Assembly: GCA_018524345.1 (NCBI GenBank) | Contig: JADQAZ010000002.1 | Location: 434,001-498,000, forward strand | Reading direction: 5' to 3' | Source: Harenicola maris | GTDB taxonomy: Bacteria; Pseudomonadota; Alphaproteobacteria; Rhodobacterales; Rhodobacteraceae | Length of the DNA stretch: 64,000 nucleotides | Part shown: positions 1 to 7,766 of the stretch, in pieces | How positions within the stretch are numbered: position 1 is the stretch's first letter | How the letters are laid out: the number at the start of each line of letters is the position of its first letter | Notes under the pieces: generated by a model | What the model was told of the DNA's origin: nothing | Databases searched by the model: none | The model's input: only the letters and a program-made list of their open reading frames with translations | Position numbers and translations under genes: made by a program

Positions 1-2
1 TG

Positions 3-482
3 GGCGGGCCGTTCACGCTGGTCAATTCCGAGGGTCAGACGGTGACTGACGCAGATGTGATCACCGAGCCTTCGTTGATTTATTTCGGCTATACCTTCTG
101 CCCTGATGTTTGCCCCTTTGACACCGCGCGCAATGCGGACACCACCGATATTCTAGCGGAGCGGGGCCATTCCATCACGCCCATCTTCATCACCGTTGAT
201 CCGGCGCGGGACGATGCGGAGTCCATGGGCAATTTCGCGGCCAACTTGCATGACAAGATGATCGGCCTGACCGGCAGCGAGGAGCAGGTCGCGGCGGCGG
301 CGCAGGCCTATCGCGCGTTCTACCAGAAGCAGGACACCGATGATGAGGACTATTACCTCGTGAACCACACGGCCTATAGCTATCTTGTGACGCCGGAGCA
401 TGGGTTCCTTGGCGCCTTTGACCGCGCGCTGGACGAGGAACAGCTGGCCGATCAGATCGCTTGCTATCTGGATGCTGCCTAA
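3..482 (+). CDS. senC: SCO1/SenC/PrrC family copper chaperone (5' end cut off)
   Basis: The frame is open from the window edge, so the start lies upstream. The visible 159 residues form the thioredoxin-like core of a SCO protein. A CPDVC copper-binding pair follows an 'IYFGYTFCP' strand, a 'TVDPARD' stretch comes next, and the distal copper-ligand histidine sits in 'LVNHTAYSYL'. Such proteins deliver copper to cytochrome oxidase from the periplasmic face of the membrane. In Rhodobacter relatives this gene (senC/prrC) lies between regB and regA, and regA follows here after a 69-nt gap. The membrane anchor should be in the missing N-terminus. Family assignment is firm; the gene name is by synteny. 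Confidence 0.93.
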   Translation, partial: GGPFTLVNSEGQTVTDADVITEPSLIYFGYTFCPDVCPFDTARNADTTDILAERGHSITPIFITVDPARDDAESMGNFAANLHDKMIGLTGSEEQVAAAAQAYRAFYQKQDTDDEDYYLVNHTAYSYLVTPEHGFLGAFDRALDEEQLADQIACYLDAA

Positions 483-551
483 GGTTTGACCACTCGGGCC
501 TTTGAGCTAGTATCATGGGCAAATGACAGGACCACGGGCGAGGAGAACCAA

Positions 552-1106
552 GTGCCGGACAACGATATGGACGACCTAGGCGAAGACAGATCCCTGCTGC
601 TTGTGGATGATGACGAGCCCTTCCTGCGTCGCCTTGCGCGGGCCATGGAAAAGCGCGGTTTCGAGGTGGAGCAAGCCGGATCGGTGGCCGCCGGTAAGGC
701 CATCGCCACAGCGCGGCCGCCAGCCTATGCGGTGGTGGACCTGCGGCTTGAGGATGGCAATGGTTTGGATGTGGTCGAGGTCCTGCGGGATCGCCGCCCC
801 GATGCGCGGATCGTTGTGTTGACCGGATATGGCGCGATTGCCACGGCGGTGGCGGCGGTAAAGATCGGGGCGACCGATTACCTGTCAAAGCCTGCGGACG
901 CCAATGATGTGACCAATGCCCTGCTGGCGCGGGATGACGGATTGCCGCCGCCGCCGGAGAACCCCATGTCCGCCGACCGTGTGAAATGGGAGCATATCCA
1001 GCGGGTCTATGAGCTGTGCGAGCGCAATGTGTCGGAGACCGCGCGGCGGCTGAATATGCACCGGCGGACCCTGCAACGTATTCTTGCCAAGCGCAGCCCG
1101 AAATGA
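552..1106 (+). CDS. regA: RegA/PrrA/ActR redox response regulator
   Basis: DNA-binding response regulator of the RegB/RegA (PrrBA) two-component system, which controls respiration and other energy genes according to redox state. With the GTG start at 552 the protein is 184 residues, the usual RegA length. An AGGAG site at 541-545 supports this start over a TTG at 486. The receiver domain has the acidic 'VDDDEP' pocket near residue 18 and the phospho-acceptor Asp63 in 'VVDLRLEDG'. A proline linker ('LPPPPENP') precedes a Fis-type helix-turn-helix at about residues 145-182 ('SETARRLNMHRRTLQRIL'). This C-terminus is nearly invariant across alphaproteobacteria. The 3' end overlaps the next gene by four bases (ATGA), which suggests coupled translation. 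The sensor kinase regB is not in the window. Confidence 0.97.
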   Translation: MPDNDMDDLGEDRSLLLVDDDEPFLRRLARAMEKRGFEVEQAGSVAAGKAIATARPPAYAVVDLRLEDGNGLDVVEVLRDRRPDARIVVLTGYGAIATAVAAVKIGATDYLSKPADANDVTNALLARDDGLPPPPENPMSADRVKWEHIQRVYELCERNVSETARRLNMHRRTLQRILAKRSPK

Positions 1107-1465
1107 GGGCGCTTTTGGCCCTTGCTCTGCTGGCTTTGGCCGGTTGTCAGCCGCCCCTGACCGAGGACGAGAAGGCTAAGGATCGCCCGCTGGGCTATGA
1201 GCTGCGCAGCACGGGGATCGGGGTGCCTGCCTCTGCTTTGGAGGTCAGTTTCGGGCGGGTGCAGCCATCCGCATTGAACGCGATCGAGAAGCTGGCGGGG
1301 CATCACGACGAGATGACCTATGACGCCGCCTGCGGGGCGGAGATTTACCATTTCAGGGATGGGCTGACCGTGACCATCCGGCAGGGCAGTTTTGACGGCT
1401 GGACGTTGAAACCCGGCACGCGGCCCGAGGCGGGCCTGCGCCGTGCCGGGGTCAACTGCGGCTAG
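1103..1465 (+). CDS. small predicted lipoprotein, family not recognised
   Basis: The 120-residue product starts at an ATG that overlaps the regA stop. It begins with a short hydrophobic signal ending in the lipobox LALAGC (Cys15), so it is predicted to be lipidated and held in the periplasm or outer membrane. The mature part is soluble-looking, with two later cysteines (in 'YDAACGAE' and 'GVNCG' at the C-terminus) that could form a disulfide. I do not recognise a named domain. Translational coupling to regA suggests co-expression, but a functional link to redox signalling is only inference. Its stop codon shares a CTAG with the stop of the opposing small gene. Confidence 0.8.
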   Translation: MRALLALALLALAGCQPPLTEDEKAKDRPLGYELRSTGIGVPASALEVSFGRVQPSALNAIEKLAGHHDEMTYDAACGAEIYHFRDGLTVTIRQGSFDGWTLKPGTRPEAGLRRAGVNCG

Positions 1466-1602
1466 GCGCAGCCTGCCTCTGTGCAGCTGCCTGCTGTGGT
1501 GGCGAGGGGCACATTCGAGGTGGCCTCTGGCGCGCTGAGGGTGACGCATCCGGCGGTGAGAAGCGGCAACAAGATACCGCAGATAAACAGTTTTTTAGGC
1601 AT
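1462..1602 (-). CDS. 46-residue predicted lipoprotein
   Basis: A short reading frame on the reverse strand with a Lys-rich N-terminus, a hydrophobic core and a lipobox LLTAGC with the lipidated Cys at position 19. The mature peptide would be only about 28 residues and holds two further cysteines near the C-terminus ('SCTEAGC'). A purine-rich AAAGGGG stretch lies just upstream of the ATG at 1602. The gene converges on the previous lipoprotein so tightly that the two stop codons overlap in a CTAG at 1462-1465. It resembles small entericidin-like or other very short bacterial lipoproteins only in layout. No homologue is claimed. Confidence 0.6.
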   Translation of the reverse strand: MPKKLFICGILLPLLTAGCVTLSAPEATSNVPLATTAGSCTEAGCA

Positions 1603-1689
1603 AACAGGCCCCTTTTTTACACAAAATACCGGGTAACTATGCCTGTTTTGCCGATTCTGTCCATCTTGACCATACGAAAGGCGGGGGCG

Positions 1690-2550
1690 TCAGGCGGCGC
1701 GTTTGAGCCATTTTATGAAGGTCTGCGCATTGGCAGAGGCCCGCCCCGGCAGGGTGATGATGTGATAGGCGAGGGGGCTTTCGTCCTCGGAATAGAGCAG
1801 GGTGAAATGGCCTGATTTGATGTCTTGCTCCACGAGGGTTGCTGGGCTGATCAGCACGCCGTTTCCGGCGCGGGCGGCCTGATTGGCGAGGTTGCCGGTG
1901 GGCAGCTGGGTTTTGCGGGCGGCGTCGAAATCAAGGCCGTTGGCCTTGGCCCATGTGCCCTCCTCTGGCCGCGTGCCGCCCATGAGCCAGTGTTGGTCTT
2001 GCAGGTCCGCAAGGGTGGTGACGGGTTTGAGGCCGAGGGAGGGCGCGGCGACCACGGCATTGGGCGCGGTGGTGAGGACCTGAGCCTCCACCCCCGGCCA
2101 AGGGCCGATGCCGTAGCGAATGGCGAGGTCGATGCCGTCGCGGCGCAGGTCGGTGAGGGAGATGCTGGGGCTGATCTCCACCGGAATGTCGGGGTGGGCG
2201 GACCAGAATTGCCCGATGCGGGGCATCAGCCAGTTTTCGGCAAAGGAGGGTGTAAGCGAGACGCGGACGGGGCGGGACTTGCCCTGTTCGGTGAGGGCGC
2301 GGACGCCGGAGTGGATCAGAGCGAAGCCCTCGGTCAGGGAGGCGGCGAGGGCCTCCCCCTGTGGGGTGAGGGCCATGCCGCGCCCCGCGCGATGCATCAG
2401 GGGGGTGCCGAAGTGGTCCTCTAGCCTCCGCAGGTGTTGGGCGATGGCGGCATGGGTGACGTTCAGCTCGCGCGCGGCGGCGGAGAAGCTGCCGTGCCTT
2501 GCGGCGCCCTCGAAGGCGCGCAGGGAGGCGAGGGAGGGGAGATGGTCCAT
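1690..2550 (-). CDS. LysR-family transcriptional regulator (GcvA-like)
   Basis: A 286-residue LysR-type regulator, the usual length for the family. The N-terminal winged helix-turn-helix (about residues 6-65, 'LPSLASLRAFEGAARHGSFS') is followed by a two-lobed effector domain from about residue 92. The opening 'LPSLxALRAFEAAARHxSFxxAAxEL' pattern is typical of the GcvA subgroup, but the regulated pathway cannot be told from this. It is transcribed divergently from the 51-codon gene at 2648. A palindrome in the 97-nt gap between them is a candidate operator. LysR regulators commonly control the divergent neighbour and themselves. Confidence 0.92.
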   Translation of the reverse strand: MDHLPSLASLRAFEGAARHGSFSAAARELNVTHAAIAQHLRRLEDHFGTPLMHRAGRGMALTPQGEALAASLTEGFALIHSGVRALTEQGKSRPVRVSLTPSFAENWLMPRIGQFWSAHPDIPVEISPSISLTDLRRDGIDLAIRYGIGPWPGVEAQVLTTAPNAVVAAPSLGLKPVTTLADLQDQHWLMGGTRPEEGTWAKANGLDFDAARKTQLPTGNLANQAARAGNGVLISPATLVEQDIKSGHFTLLYSEDESPLAYHIITLPGRASANAQTFIKWLKRAA

Positions 2551-2565
2551 TATGTAAGCCCAGCT

Positions 2566-2582
2566 ATCATTTCAGAAATCAT
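2566..2582. promoter_or_regulatory. candidate LysR operator (inverted repeat)
   Basis: A 17-nt interrupted palindrome with arms ATTTC and GAAAT around a single A, extended by an outer AT/AT pair. It lies in the intergenic region between the divergent LysR gene and the small gene at 2648. Position and symmetry fit a LysR-type binding site; binding is not shown. Confidence 0.45.
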
Positions 2583-2647
2583 ACTGAGTCGCTTGGGCCG
2601 TGGATAGCCCTTATTCCTAGGGTATCAGCATATGAAAGGACGAACCC

Positions 2648-2803
2648 ATGCTTACAATTCTCGCAGATGCCCTGATGACAGCCACACGCGGCAATGGCGG
2701 CAAGCCGCAGCATGACGCCTGGGCGTCGAAGAAGGGGCCGCGCTGGCGCGGGCACCCTGCGGCGGACCCTTACAAGTTCAACCCCTATCGTGATCTTTGG
2801 TAA
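2648..2803 (+). CDS. 51-residue small protein, unknown function
   Basis: A short reading frame with a well-placed Shine-Dalgarno (AAAGGA at 2635-2640), an ATG start and a TAA stop. It is followed 28 nt later by a strong intrinsic terminator, so it forms a complete small transcription unit. The predicted peptide is basic in the middle ('KKGPRWRGH') and ends with the aromatic motif 'DPYKFNPYRDLW'. It has no signal peptide or membrane span. It is divergent from a LysR regulator, which makes it the most likely regulated target. I do not recognise the family. Confidence 0.7.
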   Translation: MLTILADALMTATRGNGGKPQHDAWASKKGPRWRGHPAADPYKFNPYRDLW

Positions 2804-2830
2804 GCCGGAGGTTCACTGACCCTGCCCAAG

Positions 2831-2861
2831 GGGGCTCCGCCTAATCGCGGGGCCCCTTTTT
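2831..2861 (+). terminator. intrinsic terminator after the 51-codon gene
   Basis: A 10-bp stem (2831-2840 with 2847-2856, one G-T wobble), a six-base loop and a run of five T (2857-2861). It can end transcripts of the small gene and lies just before the 3' end of the opposing HD-domain gene. Confidence 0.85.
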
Positions 2862-2872
2862 GGTGTGGCGCG

Positions 2873-3466
2873 CTACATCTGGTCCATCAGTGCGCGGTGG
2901 CGGGCGGTGAAGTCATTGCGGGCCTCGACCGGCGGGCGCAGCACGATGGAAAGCCCCTGTTTGATGGCGGGATCGGGGGTGCCGAAGAGTTTGTTCGCCT
3001 CGGCCACGCTGAAGCCCGCGATCTGGGTCGCCTCCAGCCATGCGGAGACTTTGTCGGCGCGTTTGATCTGTTTCTTGACCGTAACGGGGATCTGCGCGGG
3101 CAGGCCAAAGCGCAGGTGGATCGCGGCGGTGAGGCGGTCGTCCAGCACGGTGTAGCCGGAGCCGACGGCGGATTTCACCGGCGAGATCATATCGCCGATG
3201 ACATATTCCGGCGCATCATGCAGCAGCGCCGCGAGGCGCCAGCGCACCGGGGCCTTGGGGTTGATGCGGGCGTAGATTTCTTCGACCAGCAGGGAGTGTT
3301 CGGCCACGGAATAGGCGAAGTCACCCTGTGTTTGCCCGTTCCAGCGGGCGACGAAGGCGAGGCCATGGGCGATGTCTTCGATCTCTATGTCCATTGGGGT
3401 CGGGTCGAGCAGGTCAAGGCGGCGGCCCGAGAGCATGCGTTGCCATGCGCGGGGTGGTTTGGTCAT
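2873..3466 (-). CDS. HD-domain metal-dependent phosphohydrolase (YfbR-like)
   Basis: A 197-residue HD-superfamily hydrolase. The metal-binding residues are visible as 'SVAEHSLLV' (H), 'ALLHDAPEYVIGD' (HD plus a downstream acidic helix) and a later Asp in 'IKRADKVSAWLEA'. This arrangement is like YfbR-type 5'-nucleotidases, but the substrate is not determined. The ATG at 3466 overlaps the stop of the upstream glycosyltransferase by four bases (ATGA), which fixes the start. The longer frame to 3826 is only read-through of overlapping sequence. It is the last gene of a three-gene minus-strand operon (methyltransferase, glycosyltransferase, HD protein). Confidence 0.88.
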   Translation of the reverse strand: MTKPPRAWQRMLSGRRLDLLDPTPMDIEIEDIAHGLAFVARWNGQTQGDFAYSVAEHSLLVEEIYARINPKAPVRWRLAALLHDAPEYVIGDMISPVKSAVGSGYTVLDDRLTAAIHLRFGLPAQIPVTVKKQIKRADKVSAWLEATQIAGFSVAEANKLFGTPDPAIKQGLSIVLRPPVEARNDFTARHRALMDQM

Positions 3467-4488
3467 AGCTCTGCCTTTGCTGTGAACGCGGTCAGCCTGT
3501 CTGCGTCGGCCCTTGGGGCGCTGTCGAAATCGGCGCGGCGTTTGAGGTTGCTGGCCGAGAGGCGTTTGGCGGCGCGGCTGTGTTGCCACTTTGCGAGCGG
3601 GTTCCATGCCGGGCCATGGGGGGGCTTGATGCCCCAGATGCCCGCGCGGTGCAGGTAATCGGCGGGGAAGGTTTCCTGCAGGAAGGCCGCGTATTCCGCC
3701 ACATAGGGCAGTTCGGGAAAGCCGGGGACCGGGACCCATGGTTTGGGGTGGTTGAAGAAATGCAGCAGCACGGGGTCGATCGCGTCGATTGCCCCCATCG
3801 TCCATGGGACGGTTAGGAAGTTCCACTGCGGTGAGAGCAGGCCGAGACGGTCCCGCCCCACCACATTGAGGGCGGTTTGGTCGGTTGAGGCGACTTTGCG
3901 CCCCAGTTTCAGGCGGAATTCGACGAATTGGGTGAGGAGGTCTTCCTCCACCATGCGGGCGGTATCGACAAGCTCCACCCCGCCGTTGCGGTAGATATGC
4001 TCGGGGGGGAGGTCCTCCCTCCGGTGCAGGCGGGTGAGGCCGTCATCGTCGCGCGGGGTGTATTCCACCGCGTCGGGGGCGGCGGTGACGGCGTGGGTGG
4101 GCGCGGGGGCGGTGAAGAGCGCGTTCAGGCCGGGGCGGCGCAGATACATATCCGCGTCGAGGAACAGGATACGGGTGTAATCATCGGCGAGAGAGACCGA
4201 GAGGAACATCCAGTAATAGGAGGCGCGGCTGATGGTGCGGGTGCGGGGCAGGGCGTTGAGCAGGCGGGTTTGTTCCACCTCGATCAGGCGGATCGGGCCG
4301 GTTTCCAGCCCCTCCGGCACCACGGCGCGGTCGCCGCAGGCGATGACCACGTCAAACAGGCGGTCCGGCTCTGCCGCGATGATCTGGCGGGCGAGGAAGA
4401 GGGCAAAGGGAAAGGCCAGCCCGTCGCAGGGGATCACCACCGCGCAGGGTTTCTGCGCGGGGCCGGTTTGCCAAAAGGGGGATGGCAT
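3463..4488 (-). CDS. glycosyltransferase, GT8-like (nucleotide-sugar GT-A fold)
   Basis: A 341-residue protein resembling family 8 glycosyltransferases. It has an N-terminal nucleotide-binding strand ('CAVVIPCDGLAFPFALFL'), a DxD metal/nucleotide-sugar motif in 'ILFLDADMYL', and a later 'STDQTALNVV' stretch typical of the acceptor side. The ATG at 4488 has AGGGAA at good spacing. A GTG at 4530 that overlaps the upstream methyltransferase stop (GTGA) is the alternative and would add 14 residues. The sugar and acceptor are unknown. It sits between a methyltransferase and an HD hydrolase, far from the main polysaccharide locus of this window. Confidence 0.85.
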   Translation of the reverse strand: MPSPFWQTGPAQKPCAVVIPCDGLAFPFALFLARQIIAAEPDRLFDVVIACGDRAVVPEGLETGPIRLIEVEQTRLLNALPRTRTISRASYYWMFLSVSLADDYTRILFLDADMYLRRPGLNALFTAPAPTHAVTAAPDAVEYTPRDDDGLTRLHRREDLPPEHIYRNGGVELVDTARMVEEDLLTQFVEFRLKLGRKVASTDQTALNVVGRDRLGLLSPQWNFLTVPWTMGAIDAIDPVLLHFFNHPKPWVPVPGFPELPYVAEYAAFLQETFPADYLHRAGIWGIKPPHGPAWNPLAKWQHSRAAKRLSASNLKRRADFDSAPRADADRLTAFTAKAEL

Positions 4489-4526
4489 TGGGGTTCCCTT
4501 TGCGTTGCTGTGCGGGGCGGTTCGGA

Positions 4527-5114
4527 TCACTCTGCCGCGATGAGGGTTTGGCGAACCTCGGCAGGGTGGCGGCGAACGATAACCTGCCCCTCTTCGCAGC
4601 CGATGATAGACAGATCATCGGCGTGGCGGCCAAGAAATTCGTTGATGGCGCGCACAACGCCGTCTTTCCACCAACGTTTGAGGACATGGTCATCCACGGC
4701 GATGACACCGCCGGGTTTAACCTTGGTATAGGCGAGTGCGAGGTCGACCGAGACCCCCTCATACCGGTGGTCACCGTCGATATAGACGTAGTCGAGGCTT
4801 TCGTCGGGGATTTGGGGCATCATCTCGGCGGCGGTGCCGCGCAGGACGACGACCTGCCCTGCCTCTATCTGCTTGGCGAAACGGGAGGTGATGCCTTCGT
4901 AATGGGCATTCATGTCGTGCTTGGAGTCCGATCCATACCAGGACTCGCCGAGGCTATCGTCATCGATATTGAGCCATGGGTCGATGAGGTAGAGGGTTTC
5001 GGGCCTGCGTTGTTTGAGGATGTCGATAGAGAAGCGACCCTTGAAAACGCCGATCTCTGCGCCGCGGCCACCTTTTTTGAAAGTGCTTAGCACTCCGCTT
5101 CTTGTTCTGCCCAT
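4527..5114 (-). CDS. class I SAM-dependent methyltransferase
   Basis: A 195-residue methyltransferase of the Methyltransf_24-like type. Motif I appears in 'GAEIGVFKGRFSIDIL', an acidic post-I strand in 'LYLIDPW', and the motif IV region in 'DYVYIDGDHRYEGV', the signature seen in small-molecule and sugar O-methyltransferases. The ATG at 5114 is preferred because GAAGG lies eight bases upstream; a GTG at 5123 is possible. The gene leads a minus-strand operon with a glycosyltransferase and an HD hydrolase, so a role in modifying a glycan or a secondary product is plausible but unproven. Confidence 0.87.
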   Translation of the reverse strand: MGRTRSGVLSTFKKGGRGAEIGVFKGRFSIDILKQRRPETLYLIDPWLNIDDDSLGESWYGSDSKHDMNAHYEGITSRFAKQIEAGQVVVLRGTAAEMMPQIPDESLDYVYIDGDHRYEGVSVDLALAYTKVKPGGVIAVDDHVLKRWWKDGVVRAINEFLGRHADDLSIIGCEEGQVIVRRHPAEVRQTLIAAE

Positions 5115-5413
5115 TTTGCCCACCTTCAGTGTTATGCCGGGCTGTGATGGCCCGCGTTTTTGTCAAACTTTAGCTATTTGGGGGGCTGGTGCAATGTGCG
5201 GTTGGGCCGAAAGAGCGCGGGGCGTGGCCCTGTTGCCGCCAAGTCGCATTGGCAAAATTCCGGCAAGGCGCTGTCTTTGGAAAGCCGCAAACTGGGCGCA
5301 TGCTGTTTTCCAAGCGCTTCCGGGCAGTGGAAAGCGTGACAAAGCGAAGGGGGGTGCGCGCTCTTCTTGGCTTGCGCCCTTTTCGCTGTAACCAGAGCGA
5401 AAGGAGCAGTGTT
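5115..5413. other. 299-nt divergent intergenic region
   Basis: This stretch separates the methyltransferase operon (minus) from a small secreted protein gene (plus). It must hold promoters for both directions. I found no clear consensus -10/-35 pair, operator palindrome, terminator or additional small gene with a convincing ribosome site. Confidence 0.5.
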
Positions 5414-5719
5414 ATGCACATGCTTACGAAAATCGCCGGAATGGTTGGTGCAGGTCTTGTTATTGCCACCCCCGCCCTCAGCGCCGCCTGCGGCAAGAGG
5501 GATACGGTGGTGGCGGGCCTTGAGGAGAAGTTTTCCGAAACACTGACCGCTGGCGGGATGCAATCGGCGACGGCCGTTCTTGAGGTGTGGAGCAGCGCGG
5601 AGTCCGGCTCTTTCACCGTGTTGTTGACCCATGCGAACGGGATTTCCTGTATCGTCTCCTCCGGCACGGGGTTCTTTCGGGCGCCGGAAAGCGTGAAACC
5701 CGCCGGCATTCCAAGCTAG
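5414..5719 (+). CDS. small predicted periplasmic protein
   Basis: The 101-residue product starts at an ATG with AAGGAG seven bases upstream. It begins with a signal peptide (about residues 1-24, cleavage near 'ALSA'). The mature part has two cysteines, one directly after the cleavage site ('ACGKRD') and one in 'GISCIVSSGTGFF', so a disulfide is possible. The frame extends open further upstream to 5189, but that extension lacks a ribosome site and signal character. I do not recognise a named family. It lies 73 nt before ahcY on the same strand. Confidence 0.75.
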   Translation: MHMLTKIAGMVGAGLVIATPALSAACGKRDTVVAGLEEKFSETLTAGGMQSATAVLEVWSSAESGSFTVLLTHANGISCIVSSGTGFFRAPESVKPAGIPS

Positions 5720-5792
5720 GCAAGACGCCACAGTTGCTGTTTGTCCCTTTGGGTGATACTGGCACGCAAACCTTATCAGGAGTGCGTGACGA

Positions 5793-7184
5793 ATGGCTCA
5801 GGACTACATTGTAAAAGACATCAACTTGGCCGAGTTTGGCCGCAAGGAATTGGCGATTGCCGAGACCGAAATGCCGGGCCTGATGGCTCTGCGTGCCGAA
5901 TACGGCGAAGAGCAGCCTTTGAAGGGCGCGCGCATTGTCGGCTCGCTTCATATGACCATTCAGACAGCGGTTCTGATTGAAACGCTGGTGGCTTTGGGCG
6001 CCGATGTGCGCTGGGCCTCTTGCAACATTTTCTCGACCCAAGATCACGCGGCAGCGGCGATCGCAGCGGGCGGCACGCCTGTGTTTGCGATCAAGGGCCA
6101 GACATTGGTTGAGCATTGGGACTACCTTGATAAGTCCTTTATGTTCCCCGAGGGGCCGAACCTGATCCTTGATGATGGCGGCGACGCGACGCTTTATGTT
6201 CTGTTGGGCGCACGGGTTGAGGCCGGTGAAACCGACCTGATCGAAGTGCCGACTTCCGAGGAAGAAGAAGCCATTTTTGCGCAGATCAAAAAGCGTATGG
6301 CCGAGACACCCGGTTGGTTCACCAAGACACGCGAAGCCATCATGGGCGTTTCCGAGGAAACCACCACCGGTGTGCACCGTCTTTATGACCTGCAGAAAAA
6401 AGGCCAACTGCCTTTCCCTGCGATCAACGTGAACGACTCTGTCACCAAGTCGAAGTTCGACAACAAGTATGGCTGTAAAGAGTCCCTCGTGGACGGTATC
6501 CGCCGCGCGACAGACACCATGATGGCCGGTAAGGTTGCGGTTGTGATGGGTTACGGCGATGTGGGCAAAGGCTCTGCTGCGTCGCTCGCTGGTGCCGGTG
6601 CGCGTGTGAAGGTGACGGAAGTTGACCCGATCTGTGCGTTGCAGGCGGCGATGGACGGCTTTGAGGTTGTTCTGCTGGAAGATGTTGTTGCAGACGCAGA
6701 CATTTTCATCACCACAACCGGCAACAAGGACGTGATCCGCATCGAGCATATGCGCGAGATGAAGGACATGGCGATTGTTGGCAACATCGGCCACTTCGAC
6801 AACGAAATTCAGGTGGCGAGCCTAAAGAACCACAAGTGGACCAACATCAAAGAGCAGGTGGATATGATCGAGATGCCGAATGGCAATCGTTTGATCCTGC
6901 TCTCCGAGGGCCGTTTGCTGAACCTTGGCAACGCCACGGGTCACCCGTCTTTCGTGATGTCCGCCTCTTTCACCAATCAGGTTCTGGCGCAGATGGAAAT
7001 CTTCCTGCGGGCCGACCAGTATAAGAACGAGGTTTACATCCTGCCCAAGCATCTGGACGAGAAGGTGGCGCGTTTGCACCTTGATCGTATCGGGGTGAAG
7101 CTTTCCAAGCTGGACAAAGAGCAGGCGGATTATATCGGTGTCTCCACCGAGGGGCCGTTCAAGCCCGAGCATTACCGTTATTGA
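5793..7184 (+). CDS. ahcY: adenosylhomocysteinase (S-adenosyl-L-homocysteine hydrolase)
   Basis: A 463-residue NAD-dependent enzyme that splits S-adenosylhomocysteine into adenosine and homocysteine, completing the activated methyl cycle in the cytosol. Family hallmarks are present along its length: '[16 protein letters not shown]', '[11 protein letters not shown]', the NAD-binding '[13 protein letters not shown]' glycine motif, and the conserved C-terminal '[10 protein letters not shown]'. AGGAG lies upstream of the ATG, and a strong intrinsic terminator follows. In Rhodobacter species ahcY is close to the regBA/senC cluster, as here, although several unrelated genes are placed between them. 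Confidence 0.98.
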   Translation: MAQDYIVKDINLAEFGRKELAIAETEMPGLMALRAEYGEEQPLKGARIVGSLHMTIQTAVLIETLVALGADVRWASCNIFSTQDHAAAAIAAGGTPVFAIKGQTLVEHWDYLDKSFMFPEGPNLILDDGGDATLYVLLGARVEAGETDLIEVPTSEEEEAIFAQIKKRMAETPGWFTKTREAIMGVSEETTTGVHRLYDLQKKGQLPFPAINVNDSVTKSKFDNKYGCKESLVDGIRRATDTMMAGKVAVVMGYGDVGKGSAASLAGAGARVKVTEVDPICALQAAMDGFEVVLLEDVVADADIFITTTGNKDVIRIEHMREMKDMAIVGNIGHFDNEIQVASLKNHKWTNIKEQVDMIEMPNGNRLILLSEGRLLNLGNATGHPSFVMSASFTNQVLAQMEIFLRADQYKNEVYILPKHLDEKVARLHLDRIGVKLSKLDKEQADYIGVSTEGPFKPEHYRY

Positions 7185-7208
7185 TCCCTTAGGGAGTTGA
7201 CTTGAAGA

Positions 7209-7240
7209 GGGCCCGGTGCAATTGCGCCGGGCCCTTTTTT
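7209..7240 (+). terminator. intrinsic terminator after ahcY
   Basis: A long GC-rich self-complementary stem (7209-7234, one G-T wobble in the inner part) followed by six T (7235-7240), 24 nt after the ahcY stop. Confidence 0.92.
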
Positions 7241-7366
7241 ATTGGCGGTATCCCGACTACGGGGAAACCTTTGTGGTTTTTCTCTTTGTATGTGAGGTTC
7301 GGGCGGTTACATCTTAGCGCGGGTAAAGAACCCAATAGTAATCATTAGCCGGAGGGGCAAAAAACC

Positions 7367-7708
7367 ATGGGCAAGAGAGACGATCTTATCGCGATTTACG
7401 CAGATGACCTGAAAAACAAATGTGGCATGACACCTGATATGGATCTGCTGCGCAAAGTGACCATTGGTTGCGGCCCTGCGATCTATAACGCGGATGCCTC
7501 TACGGTTGCTGGTTCGCAGGCCTCCGAGCTTGAGACCGTGAAGAAGAACTTCCTTATGAAAAAGCTGGGTCTGGCCGATGGTCCGAACCTGATGGAAGCG
7601 ATCAACAAGGTGATCGAGGTGTATGGCAAATCCGAGCGCAACAAATACCGCGTTGTGGTCTATTACATGCTGACCAAAGAATTCGGCAAAGAAAGCGTTT
7701 ACGGCTGA
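7367..7708 (+). CDS. DUF2853 family protein
   Basis: A 113-residue soluble protein that I recognise as DUF2853, a small family of unknown function found mainly in alphaproteobacteria. It begins 'MGKRDDLIAIYADDLKNK' and ends with a conserved 'YRVVVYYMLTKEFGK' helix. A strong GGAGGGG ribosome site precedes the ATG, which suggests high expression. It is monocistronic: a terminator lies before it (after ahcY) and an inverted repeat follows it. Confidence 0.85.
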   Translation: MGKRDDLIAIYADDLKNKCGMTPDMDLLRKVTIGCGPAIYNADASTVAGSQASELETVKKNFLMKKLGLADGPNLMEAINKVIEVYGKSERNKYRVVVYYMLTKEFGKESVYG

Positions 7709-7734
7709 TATAGAGCCTGTTTCGTTGGAATTGA

Positions 7735-7760
7735 GGGCGCCCCGATTGTGGGCGCCCTTT
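7735..7760. terminator. inverted repeat between convergent genes, possible terminator
   Basis: Two copies of the self-complementary octamer GGGCGCCC (7735-7742 and 7750-7757) form a stem with a seven-base loop, followed by only three T on the plus strand. It could serve the DUF2853 gene and, in the other direction, the DUF1761 gene. Confidence 0.6.
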
Positions 7761-7766
7761 GTCGTT

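Noticed and set aside
3467-3826. N-terminal extension of the HD-domain protein
   Set aside because: It overlaps the upstream glycosyltransferase out of frame; the ATGA overlap at 3463-3466 gives a natural start.
5720-5792. Possible SAH riboswitch before ahcY
   Set aside because: The 73-nt gap is short and I could not fold the characteristic structure from it.
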